12,018 nucleotides of DNA, taken from assembly GCA_937919435.1 (NCBI GenBank), contig CALFRR010000184.1, positions 1-12,018 of the forward strand, given 5' to 3'. Shown here piece by piece: positions 1-7,092 of the stretch (position 1 is the first letter of the stretch; the number at the start of each line of letters is the position of its first letter). The notes under the pieces are model-generated. The model ran no database searches. It saw only the letters and a program-made list of their open reading frames with translations, and had not been told where the DNA came from. Made by a program: the position numbers and the translations under genes. Source of the DNA: an uncultured Alphaproteobacteria bacterium. GTDB taxonomy: Bacteria > Pseudomonadota > Alphaproteobacteria > Rhizobiales > Ancalomicrobiaceae.

Positions 1-2060
1 TGCGTGTCGACCCAACTCATGACGAGTTCCGGCACCTGGCCGATGAAGGCCGAACTGAAGGTGAGGAGCGTGAAGAGAAGCCCCGAGTAGACGACGAGAC
101 CGCCGAGCCCGACGATGATGGTGCCGGGGCCGTCCGGCGAGAGCGCCGCCAGCGCCCCGCGGAAGAACAGGTTGGCGATGTCGAGCCCGACGCGGAGCAC
201 GAGCAGCGAGACGAGGAGGCCGATCACGATCAGGAAGGGCCGGATCAGGATGCCGAGCAGGAACATGTAGCCGGTCATGTTCCCGGCGAAGAGACCCGGC
301 GAGCGCGTCGGCGCGAACTTGTCGAGAAGCCAGAGGGGGACGGCGACCATGGCCTCGGCGATGACCAGGAACCAGTTGAGCACGGCGAACAGGAACTGGA
401 TCACGAACAGGAAGGGGCCGATCCCCGACAGCAGGAAGCCGGGAACGATGAAGCACCACATCGCCGCCCAGGAGAAAGCCGAGAGGCCGCCGGCGACGAC
501 GCTGCCGACGCCGCCCGTCACGGTTTCGACGAGCTTGCCCGCGGCACTGGCGAGACCGAACCCGGCGGCCGTCTTGGCGAACACATGGCCCGTCGCCTGG
601 ATCTCGACGACCGGGTCTTTCCAGGTGCTCGATTCCGCGGTCGCGAGCTGCCGCAGGATCGTCTGATAGGCGGAGGCGACCCAGCCGGCGACCGACCAGG
701 ACGAGGATTGATCGGCGGCGGCCGCGTCGGAGGAGACCGGCACCGGCGCGGCTTGCGCGAAGCTGTCGTAATAGGCGTCGAAGCTGCGGGCGTAGGGGTA
801 GACGTCCTGCATCTTGTCGACGAGGGCCTGATAGGCCGATCCCCAGCGGCTGAAGAAGGAGATGCTGGTCGAGGGATCGGGCGGGTCGCGGTATTCGAAG
901 TTGACCGCCTCCGTCATGGTCGAGAGCTTGGCGTAGGTCGCGACCATCGACCGCTGCCAGAGGATGGCGCCGAGCCAGCCGTTGTCGGTGGCATCGGAGA
1001 GATACTCCCGCTCGGCCGCCTGCACCTCGGCGGCATTGCTCTGGAGCGCCGAGGCGAGCGCCGACGAGACGGTCGCCGTGGCGCTTTCGACCGCCGTCTT
1101 GACGCTCTCCCGGATGGCGGTGCCGTCGCGCGCCGCATTGACGATGCGCTCGGCGTTGGTCGCAGCCGTGGAATCGATCGTCGACATGGCGTTCTGAACG
1201 GCGGCGTTCTCGGCCTGCGACACGGCAGCGATCAACCGGTCCGACACGCCGGAGGAATCGGCATCGACGGTGGCGATGTCGAGATTGCGGTATTGGACGA
1301 CGCCGCAGGGCTCGGCGATGCCCCAATAGGACGTGGACGAGAAGCCGTAGACGGTCATGGTGTCGGTGGCGAAGACGGAATCGCCCGTGGTCGTCGTCGG
1401 GCCGGTCGCCGAGACGGTGCCGGTCAACCCGGAGAGGCGGTTGGCGTAGTCGTCCATCAGCTTGGCACAGACGTAGCCGAGGGTGCGGGCGCGCAGAGCC
1501 TTGGCGATCTTGCCGCGCAGCGCATAGTCGGTGCCGTAGGTCCCGGTCGGCGCGGCGGAAGCCGACGAACCGTACATGCCGGCGAGCATGGTCGGTGCGA
1601 CCTTGGCCCAGAGCGTGTCGCCACCGCCCGATCCCCAGAGCGCCACCTGGATGACGAGGAGTTGGACGACCGAGAGGCCGCTCGAGACGGGGAGGGCGAG
1701 GATGGCGCCGAGCCCGACGCGAAGAAGCGTGTAGCGGGTCTCGATCGACCGGCCGAAGATCTGGCCGTCGTTGGCGGTGTCGGCGACCATCGAATAGAGC
1801 AGGTAGCAGGCGACCAGCGTCGCGACGATCAGGCAGGCGACGTTGAAGTAGGCGAGCGCCGTCGTCAGCGGCCGCGTCTCGTTGCAGGTCGTCGAGTTCC
1901 AGAGCGCGTCGACCGTACAGCCGAGCAGCTTCTTCAGGTTGGCGAGCGCCAGATCGTCGGTGGTCGGGGTGAAGATCTGTTTCGACGTGGTCTGAGCCGC
2001 TGCGGGGGAGGGGAGGGCGGCGAGGACGAGAAGGATGCCGAGACGGCGAAGACGGTCCAT
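1..2060 (-). CDS. dotA: DotA/TraY-family polytopic membrane protein (3' end outside window)
   Basis: Open reading frame of 686 codons running off the left edge with no stop. It begins MDRLRRLGILLVLAALPSPA, a signal peptide with probable cleavage after AAA (about residue 22). A first membrane helix lies at about 71-90 (NVACLIVATLVACYLLYS), followed by TANDGQIFGR and a second hydrophobic stretch at about 111-145, the pattern of the DotA/TraY N-terminus. A long hydrophilic, Ala/Ser-rich periplasmic region follows, then clustered helices from about residue 525, including GYMFLLGILIRPFLIVIGLL near 597, and VPELVMSWVD at the edge. TraY proteins have about 745 residues, so little should be missing. 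DotA/TraY is an inner-membrane component of I-type systems, and Legionella DotA is also exported. The ATG overlaps the upstream stop (TGATG), with GGAGG 9 nt upstream (2070-2074). Family assignment is confident; substrate is unknown. Confidence 0.88.
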   Translation of the reverse strand, partial: MDRLRRLGILLVLAALPSPAAAQTTSKQIFTPTTDDLALANLKKLLGCTVDALWNSTTCNETRPLTTALAYFNVACLIVATLVACYLLYSMVADTANDGQIFGRSIETRYTLLRVGLGAILALPVSSGLSVVQLLVIQVALWGSGGGDTLWAKVAPTMLAGMYGSSASAAPTGTYGTDYALRGKIAKALRARTLGYVCAKLMDDYANRLSGLTGTVSATGPTTTTGDSVFATDTMTVYGFSSTSYWGIAEPCGVVQYRNLDIATVDADSSGVSDRLIAAVSQAENAAVQNAMSTIDSTAATNAERIVNAARDGTAIRESVKTAVESATATVSSALASALQSNAAEVQAAEREYLSDATDNGWLGAILWQRSMVATYAKLSTMTEAVNFEYRDPPDPSTSISFFSRWGSAYQALVDKMQDVYPYARSFDAYYDSFAQAAPVPVSSDAAAADQSSSWSVAGWVASAYQTILRQLATAESSTWKDPVVEIQATGHVFAKTAAGFGLASAAGKLVETVTGGVGSVVAGGLSAFSWAAMWCFIVPGFLLSGIGPFLFVIQFLFAVLNWFLVIAEAMVAVPLWLLDKFAPTRSPGLFAGNMTGYMFLLGILIRPFLIVIGLLVSLLVLRVGLDIANLFFRGALAALSPDGPGTIIVGLGGLVVYSGLLFTLLTFSSAFIGQVPELVMSWVDT

Positions 2061-3073
2061 CAGAGATCGCCTCCGGCCTGAACGGCGACCATGGTCGCGA
2101 AGAGGCCCGCGAGGCGAGCCTGCTGCTCGGTCTGCGTCTGCCGCAGTGTCAGAGAGATCGAACGGAGCCGAGCGAGTTCGACGAGAAGACCGTGTTCGGA
2201 TTGACCGGCCAATCCCGCCGACCAGGCCTCGAAACCGTCGCCGCCGCCATATTGCGCGATGAGCTTGTCGAGGGCGACGAAGGCGCCGACGTCGGTGGTG
2301 CCGGTCTCGTGGGCGGCGGCCGACGACATCGCGCGGACGGCATTGAGCGAGACGAGGGCAGGGGAACGCAGGGCCTCGACGCGACGTGCCCGCATCAGCA
2401 TGAGGTCGGCCGAGGCCTGCGGCATCGAGGCGTCCGGAAGGGGGAGGGGGAGGCCCGCGAGATGCTGGATGACGGCCTTGCGGGCATCATCGGAGGCGGT
2501 CGGATCGAACAACGGCTCGGCATCGGTGAGCGAGGTCGTCGCCAGCCTCGTCGCCGTCGCCGAAGCGACCGTGGTCGCCTTGCCGGGCGAGACGTCGACG
2601 TCGGTGTAGAGCTTGCGGCCGATCTCGCCGATGGTGGAGAGCGACTGGGTGACCGTCGCCGTGAGATTGACCGCCGAACAGATGTTCACGCCCTGGCCGG
2701 TCTCGAAGGAATACTGCTCCTGAGCGTCGACGATCGCCTCGCGGCGCGTCTGCTCGCCGAGAGTGGTGGCGAGGGCCTCCTGCGACGACTTCACCATGGT
2801 CGCCTCGCGGCCGCCGTTGGTCGCGCCCTGGGCGGTGTTCACCTTGGCGGCCGAGAGCAGCATCTCGAGGGTGATGGCGCGCTGAGCCGACAGATCCATC
2901 CCCATCAGGGTGACCCGCGCCTCGAGCGCGGTCTCGGCGGCCTGATGACCGGCGCGCCAGATGGCGTCGTTGACGCCACACCACCAGGCCTGCGCCGGCA
3001 ACGGCACGGCGATGATCGCGAAGGCGAATGCTGCCACCTGCAGAAGACGGGGCATCGGGGGAGAGTTCGTCAC
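2060..3073 (-). CDS. Secreted helical protein, paralogue 1 of a tandem trio
   Basis: 337 aa, family not recognised. The N-terminus has a signal peptide with cleavage likely after PAQA (about residue 29), then WWCGVND. The mature protein is predicted to be mainly helical and Ala/Thr-rich. It carries LLSAAKVNTAQGAT (72-85) and YSFETGQGVNIC (121-132); the same pair occurs at the same distance in the next two genes upstream. The C-terminus is Gln-rich and helical (LRQTQTEQQARLAGLFATMV). GTG is chosen as start because GGAGG lies 6 nt upstream (3080-3084) and it forms a GTGA overlap with the preceding stop; the internal ATG at 3055 has no such signal. It overlaps dotA by 1 nt, so co-translation with the channel protein is likely. 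A VirB5/TrbJ-like role at the cell surface is possible from architecture alone and is a guess. Confidence 0.82.
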   Translation of the reverse strand: MTNSPPMPRLLQVAAFAFAIIAVPLPAQAWWCGVNDAIWRAGHQAAETALEARVTLMGMDLSAQRAITLEMLLSAAKVNTAQGATNGGREATMVKSSQEALATTLGEQTRREAIVDAQEQYSFETGQGVNICSAVNLTATVTQSLSTIGEIGRKLYTDVDVSPGKATTVASATATRLATTSLTDAEPLFDPTASDDARKAVIQHLAGLPLPLPDASMPQASADLMLMRARRVEALRSPALVSLNAVRAMSSAAAHETGTTDVGAFVALDKLIAQYGGGDGFEAWSAGLAGQSEHGLLVELARLRSISLTLRQTQTEQQARLAGLFATMVAVQAGGDL

Positions 3074-4059
3074 TTCGGGCCTCCGGCTTCAGGCGAGGGC
3101 AGGCGAGCACCGACCCTGGCGTTGATCATTGCGAGCAGAAGGGTCGCCGCCGCCGTCTCGGTCCGGGCCCCTTTTTTCACCTGCAGAGCGAGGAGCGAGA
3201 GGTTGGCGGCTTCCATCCGGACGGCGTCCTGGAGGATGCCGCGCTGGTGATCGCCGGCGATGGAGGCGGCCCAGGTCTCGCCACCATCGTCGCCGACCCA
3301 ATGTTTGCCGAGCGCCTTCGCCTGCTCGACGGGTCCACCGGTGGCGTTGTCGGCGGCGATGTCGGAGAGAACGACCGTGCCGACCGACTTCATCGCGTCG
3401 CGCTCGGCCTTGCCGAGACGATCGGCGTCGCCTCTCGCGGTTCCGCTCGGTCGGGTCGGGTCCTGCTTCTCCGGGGGACCGACGACGGCATTGATGAAGG
3501 CGGCGGCCGCCGCCGTGTCGCCGGAGAAGAGCGACGTCCCGTCGGTGGCGGTTCCCGAACGAACGGCAGCCATCCAGGACGCGGGATCGCCGTATTTGCC
3601 GGGCTGCGAGACGACGCTCGCCGCAATCGTCTTGCGGGCGGCAGGCGCCGCGGCGATCGCCTGATAGAGGGTCGCCGCCTTGGCGTTCGACCCACAGGGA
3701 TCGTAGCCGACCGACTGGTAGCGGTGGGACGCCTCGGCGACGGCGAGATTGTTCGCCTGGGTGACGGCCGTCGAAGCCGTGGCGCTCGCCGCCTGTTTGT
3801 GGGCCGTGGTGACCTGATCACTCGCCGTCGCCGATTGGGCGGTGATCACCTTGAAGGCAGAGAGGAGCTGGTTGCGCTGCAGGAGTTCCTGGGCGATCAG
3901 CGCGCTCTCGGTCGTGTCGATGACGCCTTCGACCGCGGCCTGCAATTGCCCGGTGCGGACGTTGACGCGGGCTTCGACGCCGGCGCAGGACTGAGCCAAG
4001 GCGGAAGTCGTACCGGCGAGTACGGTCACGAAGGCGACGGCGGAAGCGCGGCGGAGCAT
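3070..4059 (-). CDS. Secreted helical protein, paralogue 2 of a tandem trio
   Basis: 329 aa, not recognised by family. Signal peptide MLRRASAVAFVTVLAGTTSA with cleavage near ALA-Q (about residue 22), then a Cys at 25. LLSAFKVITAQSAT (65-78) and YQSVGYDPC (114-122) match the motif pair of the neighbouring paralogues, with the same 49-residue spacing between the first Leu and the Tyr. The second motif is diverged and 3 residues shorter to its Cys. The middle is rich in Ala, Gly and Pro; the C-terminus is helical (TETAAATLLLAMINARVG). The ATG overlaps the upstream stop by 1 nt (TGATG), and an AGAGGG lies about 9 nt upstream. The 3' end overlaps the next gene by 4 nt. Periplasmic or surface-exposed location is inferred from the signal peptide. 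Function is unknown; a role in the secretion apparatus or pilus tip is inferred from position only. Confidence 0.82.
   Translation of the reverse strand: MLRRASAVAFVTVLAGTTSALAQSCAGVEARVNVRTGQLQAAVEGVIDTTESALIAQELLQRNQLLSAFKVITAQSATASDQVTTAHKQAASATASTAVTQANNLAVAEASHRYQSVGYDPCGSNAKAATLYQAIAAAPAARKTIAASVVSQPGKYGDPASWMAAVRSGTATDGTSLFSGDTAAAAAFINAVVGPPEKQDPTRPSGTARGDADRLGKAERDAMKSVGTVVLSDIAADNATGGPVEQAKALGKHWVGDDGGETWAASIAGDHQRGILQDAVRMEAANLSLLALQVKKGARTETAAATLLLAMINARVGARLPSPEAGGPK
3080..3084 (-). promoter_or_regulatory. Ribosome binding site for the GTG start at 3073
   Basis: GGAGG on the minus strand, 6 nt before GTG. It lies inside the end of the preceding gene and decides the GTG start (337 aa) over the downstream ATG at 3055, which has only a pyrimidine-rich stretch in front of it. 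Confidence 0.7.
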
Positions 4060-4808
4060 CAGTTGGTCCCTCTCTCGTCACCGGCGGTGCCTGCGGCGAT
4101 CACCGTCATCAGGGCGGCGCGGGCACCGCTCAGAAGGGCGCCACCACGGCGGTTTTCGACGAGCCGGGTCTGCTCGACGGCGGTCGATGCCGCGGGTTCG
4201 ATGGTCGGCAGCGGCGCGATCACGTCGAGGAAATCGCCTGCGGTCGTGATCTCCTCGGCGCCGTAGTTGCGCGAATAGAGCCAGGGGCTCGCGTCGGAAT
4301 CGCCGGCGCCATAGCCGCCGGTGCCCGTACAGACACCGGCCGTCCGCTCCGCCTCGGAGCAATAGAGGGTCTTCCTGAGATCGAGCGAGGCCCTGAGACG
4401 GGCTGCGCCGTCGCCACCCGATTGCAGCCAGGACCGGTCGGCGGTCCCGAAGGCCGCCATCACCGTGGCGGCGGAGGCGCCGGCATCCCGCTCGTCGGTG
4501 AGCCCGAGCGAGACCGTGCAGGCGGCATAGCCGGTGCCGGTCTCATAGGAATAGTCGTGCCGAGCCTTGGCGACGAGGAGCCCCTGACGGGTCGCCGCGA
4601 CGGTCGAGGCCGCGGCGCTCGCACTCGATTTCACGGCCGTCGCCGTCTGATCGGCCGTGGTCGTCGCCTGCGACGCATCGACCCTCAATCCCGACAGCAG
4701 CCGGACGAGCGAGGCGTACCAGACGGCGGTGATCGGCGAGGTCTGGGCGATCGCCGGCAACGACGGACAGACGAGCATTCCGGCGAGGAGAAGGGAGGCA
4801 CGTTTCAT
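4059..4808 (-). CDS. Secreted helical protein, paralogue 3 of a tandem trio
   Basis: 249 aa. Signal peptide MKRASLLLAGMLVCPSLPAI with cleavage near AIA-Q (about residue 21). The mature N-terminus is helical and holds LLSGLRVDASQATT (37-50), followed 49 residues after its first Leu by YSYETGTGYAAC (86-97), the same pair as in the two genes downstream. Further cysteines (YCSE and GVCTG, roughly 148-160) could form disulfides in the periplasm. It is the shortest and the first translated of the trio. The ATG overlaps the M23 peptidase stop (ATGA, 4 nt), and its own stop overlaps the next start by 1 nt, so translation is probably coupled on both sides. A Cys in the signal peptide (LAGMLVCPS) does not make a convincing lipobox because of the Pro after it. 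Function unknown. Confidence 0.82.
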   Translation of the reverse strand: MKRASLLLAGMLVCPSLPAIAQTSPITAVWYASLVRLLSGLRVDASQATTTADQTATAVKSSASAAASTVAATRQGLLVAKARHDYSYETGTGYAACTVSLGLTDERDAGASAATVMAAFGTADRSWLQSGGDGAARLRASLDLRKTLYCSEAERTAGVCTGTGGYGAGDSDASPWLYSRNYGAEEITTAGDFLDVIAPLPTIEPAASTAVEQTRLVENRRGGALLSGARAALMTVIAAGTAGDERGTN

Positions 4809-5773
4809 GGGGCGGAGGCCGAAGAGGGGAGGGCGGTGACGAGGACCAGTTCGGCGAGCGAAGCATCCAGCGCCGATTGGTGATCGAGGGTGCCGGCGAC
4901 GAGAGACGTCGCCGACTGTTTGGCGAGGCTGATCCAGAGCGAGCGGATCGGTTGCTCGGCCGACTTGAAGGCGTAGTCCTCGGTCCCGGCGATCGTGGCA
5001 TCACCGGCGACCGCGCTCTCCCGCGAACGCGTCTCGCCGGCGCTCTGCGGATTGACGGCGACGGCGGAGGAGGAATCGGCGGTGCAGGATTGGGGGAGGG
5101 TGGTGGTGTGCACGCCACCCGGCATGTCGGGGTAGGTGTGGACGATCGGAATGCGGCGCGACAGGAACGTCTCGGGATTGACGTAGTACCAATCACGCGG
5201 CGCCGCCGAGCGGATCGCCTCCGAGGTCATGGGGGCCGCATGTTTGCCGGCAAAGTCGTGCCACGTTCGGCCGGCGTAGCCGCTCGCCGCCAGTTCCGAG
5301 CCGCGCAGCATCGCATAGAGGTGCAGATGCGGGCTGCAGGACTTCATGCCGGCGCAGCCCATGGTGCCGACCTGCGTTCCGGCGGCGATCTCGCGCGTCT
5401 CGCCGTTCGTCGCGTGATTGCGCATGTGGAGATAGCGGAACATCGTGTCGCCCGAGGGCACGGTGACCTCGGCGACGAGACCCGAGGCATCGGCGCCGCC
5501 GGTGAAGGTGCGATATCGGATGGTGCCGCCCGAGCCGGAATAGATCGGCGTACCGGCACCCTCGCCGTTCACCATGTCGAGGCCCTGGTGATAACCGGCC
5601 GAGGCGCCGGAATGTCCGGTGCGATCGACACCGTAGGGCGAGGTCACGACCCAGCCCGAGGCATTCATCAGGTCGACCGACAGGCAGGTGCCGGCGTTCG
5701 CCGATGATGCGACCGGGAAGAGAAGAAGTGCTCCGGCGATGGCGCGGAGCCTGATCGGCAAGACGCTCTTCAT
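4805..5773 (-). CDS. Secreted M23-family metallopeptidase (peptidoglycan endopeptidase) with C-terminal extension
   Basis: 322 aa from the ATG at 5773; the open frame extends upstream, but that part is Arg-rich antisense-like sequence. Signal peptide at residues 1-27 (SSANA-G). The M23 (LytM/lysostaphin) domain at about 40-165 has its motifs intact: HQGLD (H62, D66) with YLH (H116), and SPHLHLY (H149, H151). These are the zinc ligands and catalytic His expected of a glycyl/DD-endopeptidase that cuts peptidoglycan cross-links. C140 and C146 flank the last motif and may pair. After the domain come about 150 residues of unknown type, ending in an Ala/Leu-rich helical segment. The start forms an ATGA overlap with the preceding gene; no strong Shine-Dalgarno is visible, in keeping with coupling. 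The likely role is local wall opening for the secretion channel. Confidence 0.9.
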   Translation of the reverse strand: MKSVLPIRLRAIAGALLLFPVASSANAGTCLSVDLMNASGWVVTSPYGVDRTGHSGASAGYHQGLDMVNGEGAGTPIYSGSGGTIRYRTFTGGADASGLVAEVTVPSGDTMFRYLHMRNHATNGETREIAAGTQVGTMGCAGMKSCSPHLHLYAMLRGSELAASGYAGRTWHDFAGKHAAPMTSEAIRSAAPRDWYYVNPETFLSRRIPIVHTYPDMPGGVHTTTLPQSCTADSSSAVAVNPQSAGETRSRESAVAGDATIAGTEDYAFKSAEQPIRSLWISLAKQSATSLVAGTLDHQSALDASLAELVLVTALPSSASAP

Positions 5774-6207
5774 GGACAACGCCCGAAGACGGCGGCCGCG
5801 TCGTATTCGATGCGGTCGGCGGAGAGGACGCGGATGACGAAGGTCGAGGCGCCGCCGGTATCGTCGCCGTCGCCCATCTCCGCCGGCGACGGCGTCGTGC
5901 CCGTCCAAGAACACGCATGGCGACCCTCGATCCGATCGCCCGTCTTCTTCCATGCGGTGACGCGGCAGGTGTTGGTGCCCTCGGGCATGTAGGCGTCCGG
6001 ACCGAAGTCGGCGGCGTGCCAGCGCTCGACGATCCGGTCGGCGGAGATCTCGACCCTGGTGGCGATCGCGCAGGAGAACGGCCGGGCCGGGGACCGGGGA
6101 TCGGGCGCGAGAACGAACGTGCCGGTGACCGGCAGGGGGCCGGCGGCGAGAGCATCGCCGGCCATGACGAACAGGGCGGCGGCGAGAAGGATCGACGAGC
6201 GGGGCAT
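5770..6207 (-). CDS. Small secreted four-cysteine protein, unknown function
   Basis: 145 aa, not recognised. Signal peptide MPRSSILLAAALFVMAGDAL with cleavage near AAG (about residue 22). The mature part looks beta-rich and holds four cysteines (C46, C81, C99, C144), enough for two disulfides in the periplasm, plus an acidic loop (EMGDGDD) near 110. The ATG at 6207 is preferred over the in-frame GTG at 6213 because GAGG (6213-6216) lies 5 nt before the ATG and the GTG would sit on it. It ends in an ATGA overlap with the M23 peptidase gene, which suggests the two act together; an inhibitor, chaperone or substrate-guiding partner is conceivable but unsupported. Codon use matches its neighbours. 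Confidence 0.75.
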   Translation of the reverse strand: MPRSSILLAAALFVMAGDALAAGPLPVTGTFVLAPDPRSPARPFSCAIATRVEISADRIVERWHAADFGPDAYMPEGTNTCRVTAWKKTGDRIEGRHACSWTGTTPSPAEMGDGDDTGGASTFVIRVLSADRIEYDAAAVFGRCP

Positions 6208-6212
6208 TGCCA

Positions 6213-6216
6213 CCTC
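6213..6216 (-). promoter_or_regulatory. Ribosome binding site deciding the ATG at 6207
   Basis: GAGG on the minus strand, 5 nt before the ATG at 6207. It overlaps the stop codon of the upstream gene (6215-6217) and the alternative GTG start at 6213, which argues against the GTG. Confidence 0.55.
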
Positions 6217-6847
6217 AGTTGTTGTTGAAGATCGTCGAGTAGTTCGACGTCGTGCCGGAGCCCGTCGCCGCAGACCCGGACGAGGTGTCCGTCGTGGTCG
6301 TCGTCGTCGTGGTCGAGCTGGTGCCGACGCCGAGGACCGACCCGAGCGAAGAGGACGAGGCGTTGAAGGTGTAGGTGCCGATCCCGGTGACGTTCGGCAG
6401 CGTGATGGTACTGGTGCTGCCGTTCAGGAGCTTCGAGAGGTCGGCGCTCAGCGTCGAACGGAAGGCGTAGAGCTTCGAGTTGATCTGGTTGATCACGTTC
6501 TGGAGCTGGCTGTTGAGGATCGAGCAGACCTGCTGCTTCGCCGTGTTCAGAGCTTGGGTGATGAGGTTCTGCGCTGCCGAGGTGAGGAACCCGGACAGAT
6601 CGGGAATGAGGTTCGAGAGGTCGAACTGCTGCAGAAGGTTGGTGGCGATGCAGGAGTTCGCCCCGTCGAAGAAGTCGGACGGGTTGACCTTGGCTGCGTC
6701 GATCAGGGTGATCTGACGCTGCACGGCGGCGTCGGCCGCCGCCTTGACGGAGCAGGTCGAGGCGGCCGACGCGGGGAGCGGCGCGGCGAGCACGGCGACG
6801 ACGGCGGCGACCCGCGCGAGGGCAGGGGAGGGGACGGACATCGGCAT
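6215..6847 (-). CDS. Secreted protein with Thr/Ser/Asn-rich C-terminal tail, unknown function
   Basis: 210 aa. Signal peptide at about residues 1-28 (VVAVLAAPLPASA-A). The mature N-terminal half is helical with three cysteines (C32, C66, C108) and amphipathic segments rich in Gln, Asn and Leu (SQLQNVINQINSKLYAF). From about 143 the composition changes to Ser/Thr/Gly with eight consecutive Thr (179-186), ending NYSTIFNNN. The start is the ATG at 6847, 5 nt after the icmT stop; a second ATG 6 nt downstream is possible. It occupies the position of traL in the IncI order traJ-K-L, but I cannot show similarity to TraL. The flexible tail suggests a surface-exposed or wall-spanning part; this is inference. 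Confidence 0.78.
   Translation of the reverse strand: MPMSVPSPALARVAAVVAVLAAPLPASAASTCSVKAAADAAVQRQITLIDAAKVNPSDFFDGANSCIATNLLQQFDLSNLIPDLSGFLTSAAQNLITQALNTAKQQVCSILNSQLQNVINQINSKLYAFRSTLSADLSKLLNGSTSTITLPNVTGIGTYTFNASSSSLGSVLGVGTSSTTTTTTTTDTSSGSAATGSGTTSNYSTIFNNN
6290..6313 (-). repeat. Trinucleotide repeat coding for eight Thr
   Basis: Eight consecutive codons (ACG or ACC) on the minus strand give an uninterrupted Thr tract in the tail of the 210-aa secreted protein. Near-perfect GTC/GTG repeats of this kind can change length by slippage in steps of one codon without shifting the frame. Confidence 0.7.
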
Positions 6848-6852
6848 ATCTC

Positions 6853-7092
6853 TCAGAAGGCGGGCCAACGGCCACGGCGGATCCAGCGGGTGTCGAGGCT
6901 GGCGATCATCGCGAGCGGCGTCCGTCCGGCACGCCGACACCACCAGAGGAAGGCGACGTAGAGCGCGAGCGCGACGAAGGCCCAGCGCGAGAGGCCGGTG
7001 ACCACGAGAAGCGGGCCGAAGACGAGAACGCTCGCGTGGAGCCCGGCGATACGGAGGGGTTGGGCGGTCCAGCGCCACTGAAGATCGGTCAC
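6853..7092 (-). CDS. icmT: IcmT/TraK-family small inner-membrane component
   Basis: 79 aa from a GTG at 7092 that overlaps the preceding stop (GTGA). The longer open frame upstream is Arg-rich antisense-like sequence. The N-terminus LQWRWTAQPLRIAG is followed by a hydrophobic hairpin of two segments at about 19-33 and 37-51 and a basic C-terminus ending TRWIRRGRWPAF. Legionella IcmT has 86 residues with the same layout: W-R near the N-terminus, two hydrophobic segments, basic Arg-rich end. IcmT/TraK is an inner-membrane component required for I-type secretion or conjugation. In R64-like plasmids traK follows traJ (dotB); here a peptidase gene comes between. Recognition rests on layout and partial motif match in a very short protein, so there is some uncertainty. 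Confidence 0.75.
   Translation of the reverse strand: MTDLQWRWTAQPLRIAGLHASVLVFGPLLVVTGLSRWAFVALALYVAFLWWCRRAGRTPLAMIASLDTRWIRRGRWPAF

Noticed and set aside
585..2081. 498-aa plus-strand open frame
   Set aside because: It lies antisense to dotA, is extremely rich in Arg, Gly and Asp and has no domain; a GC-rich shadow of the real gene.
2192..4266. Long plus-strand open frames opposite the tandem paralogues (352 and 412 aa)
   Set aside because: Arg/Gly-rich composition without signal peptide or motif; the minus-strand genes have signal peptides, shared motifs and coupled starts.
4763..4769. Lipobox in paralogue 3 (VC in the signal peptide)
   Set aside because: The Cys sits before Pro and well ahead of a better signal peptidase I site (AIA-Q).
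5193..6875. 560-aa minus-strand open frame
   Set aside because: It runs out of frame across three genes with good starts and signal peptides and is very rich in Arg, Pro, Ser and His.
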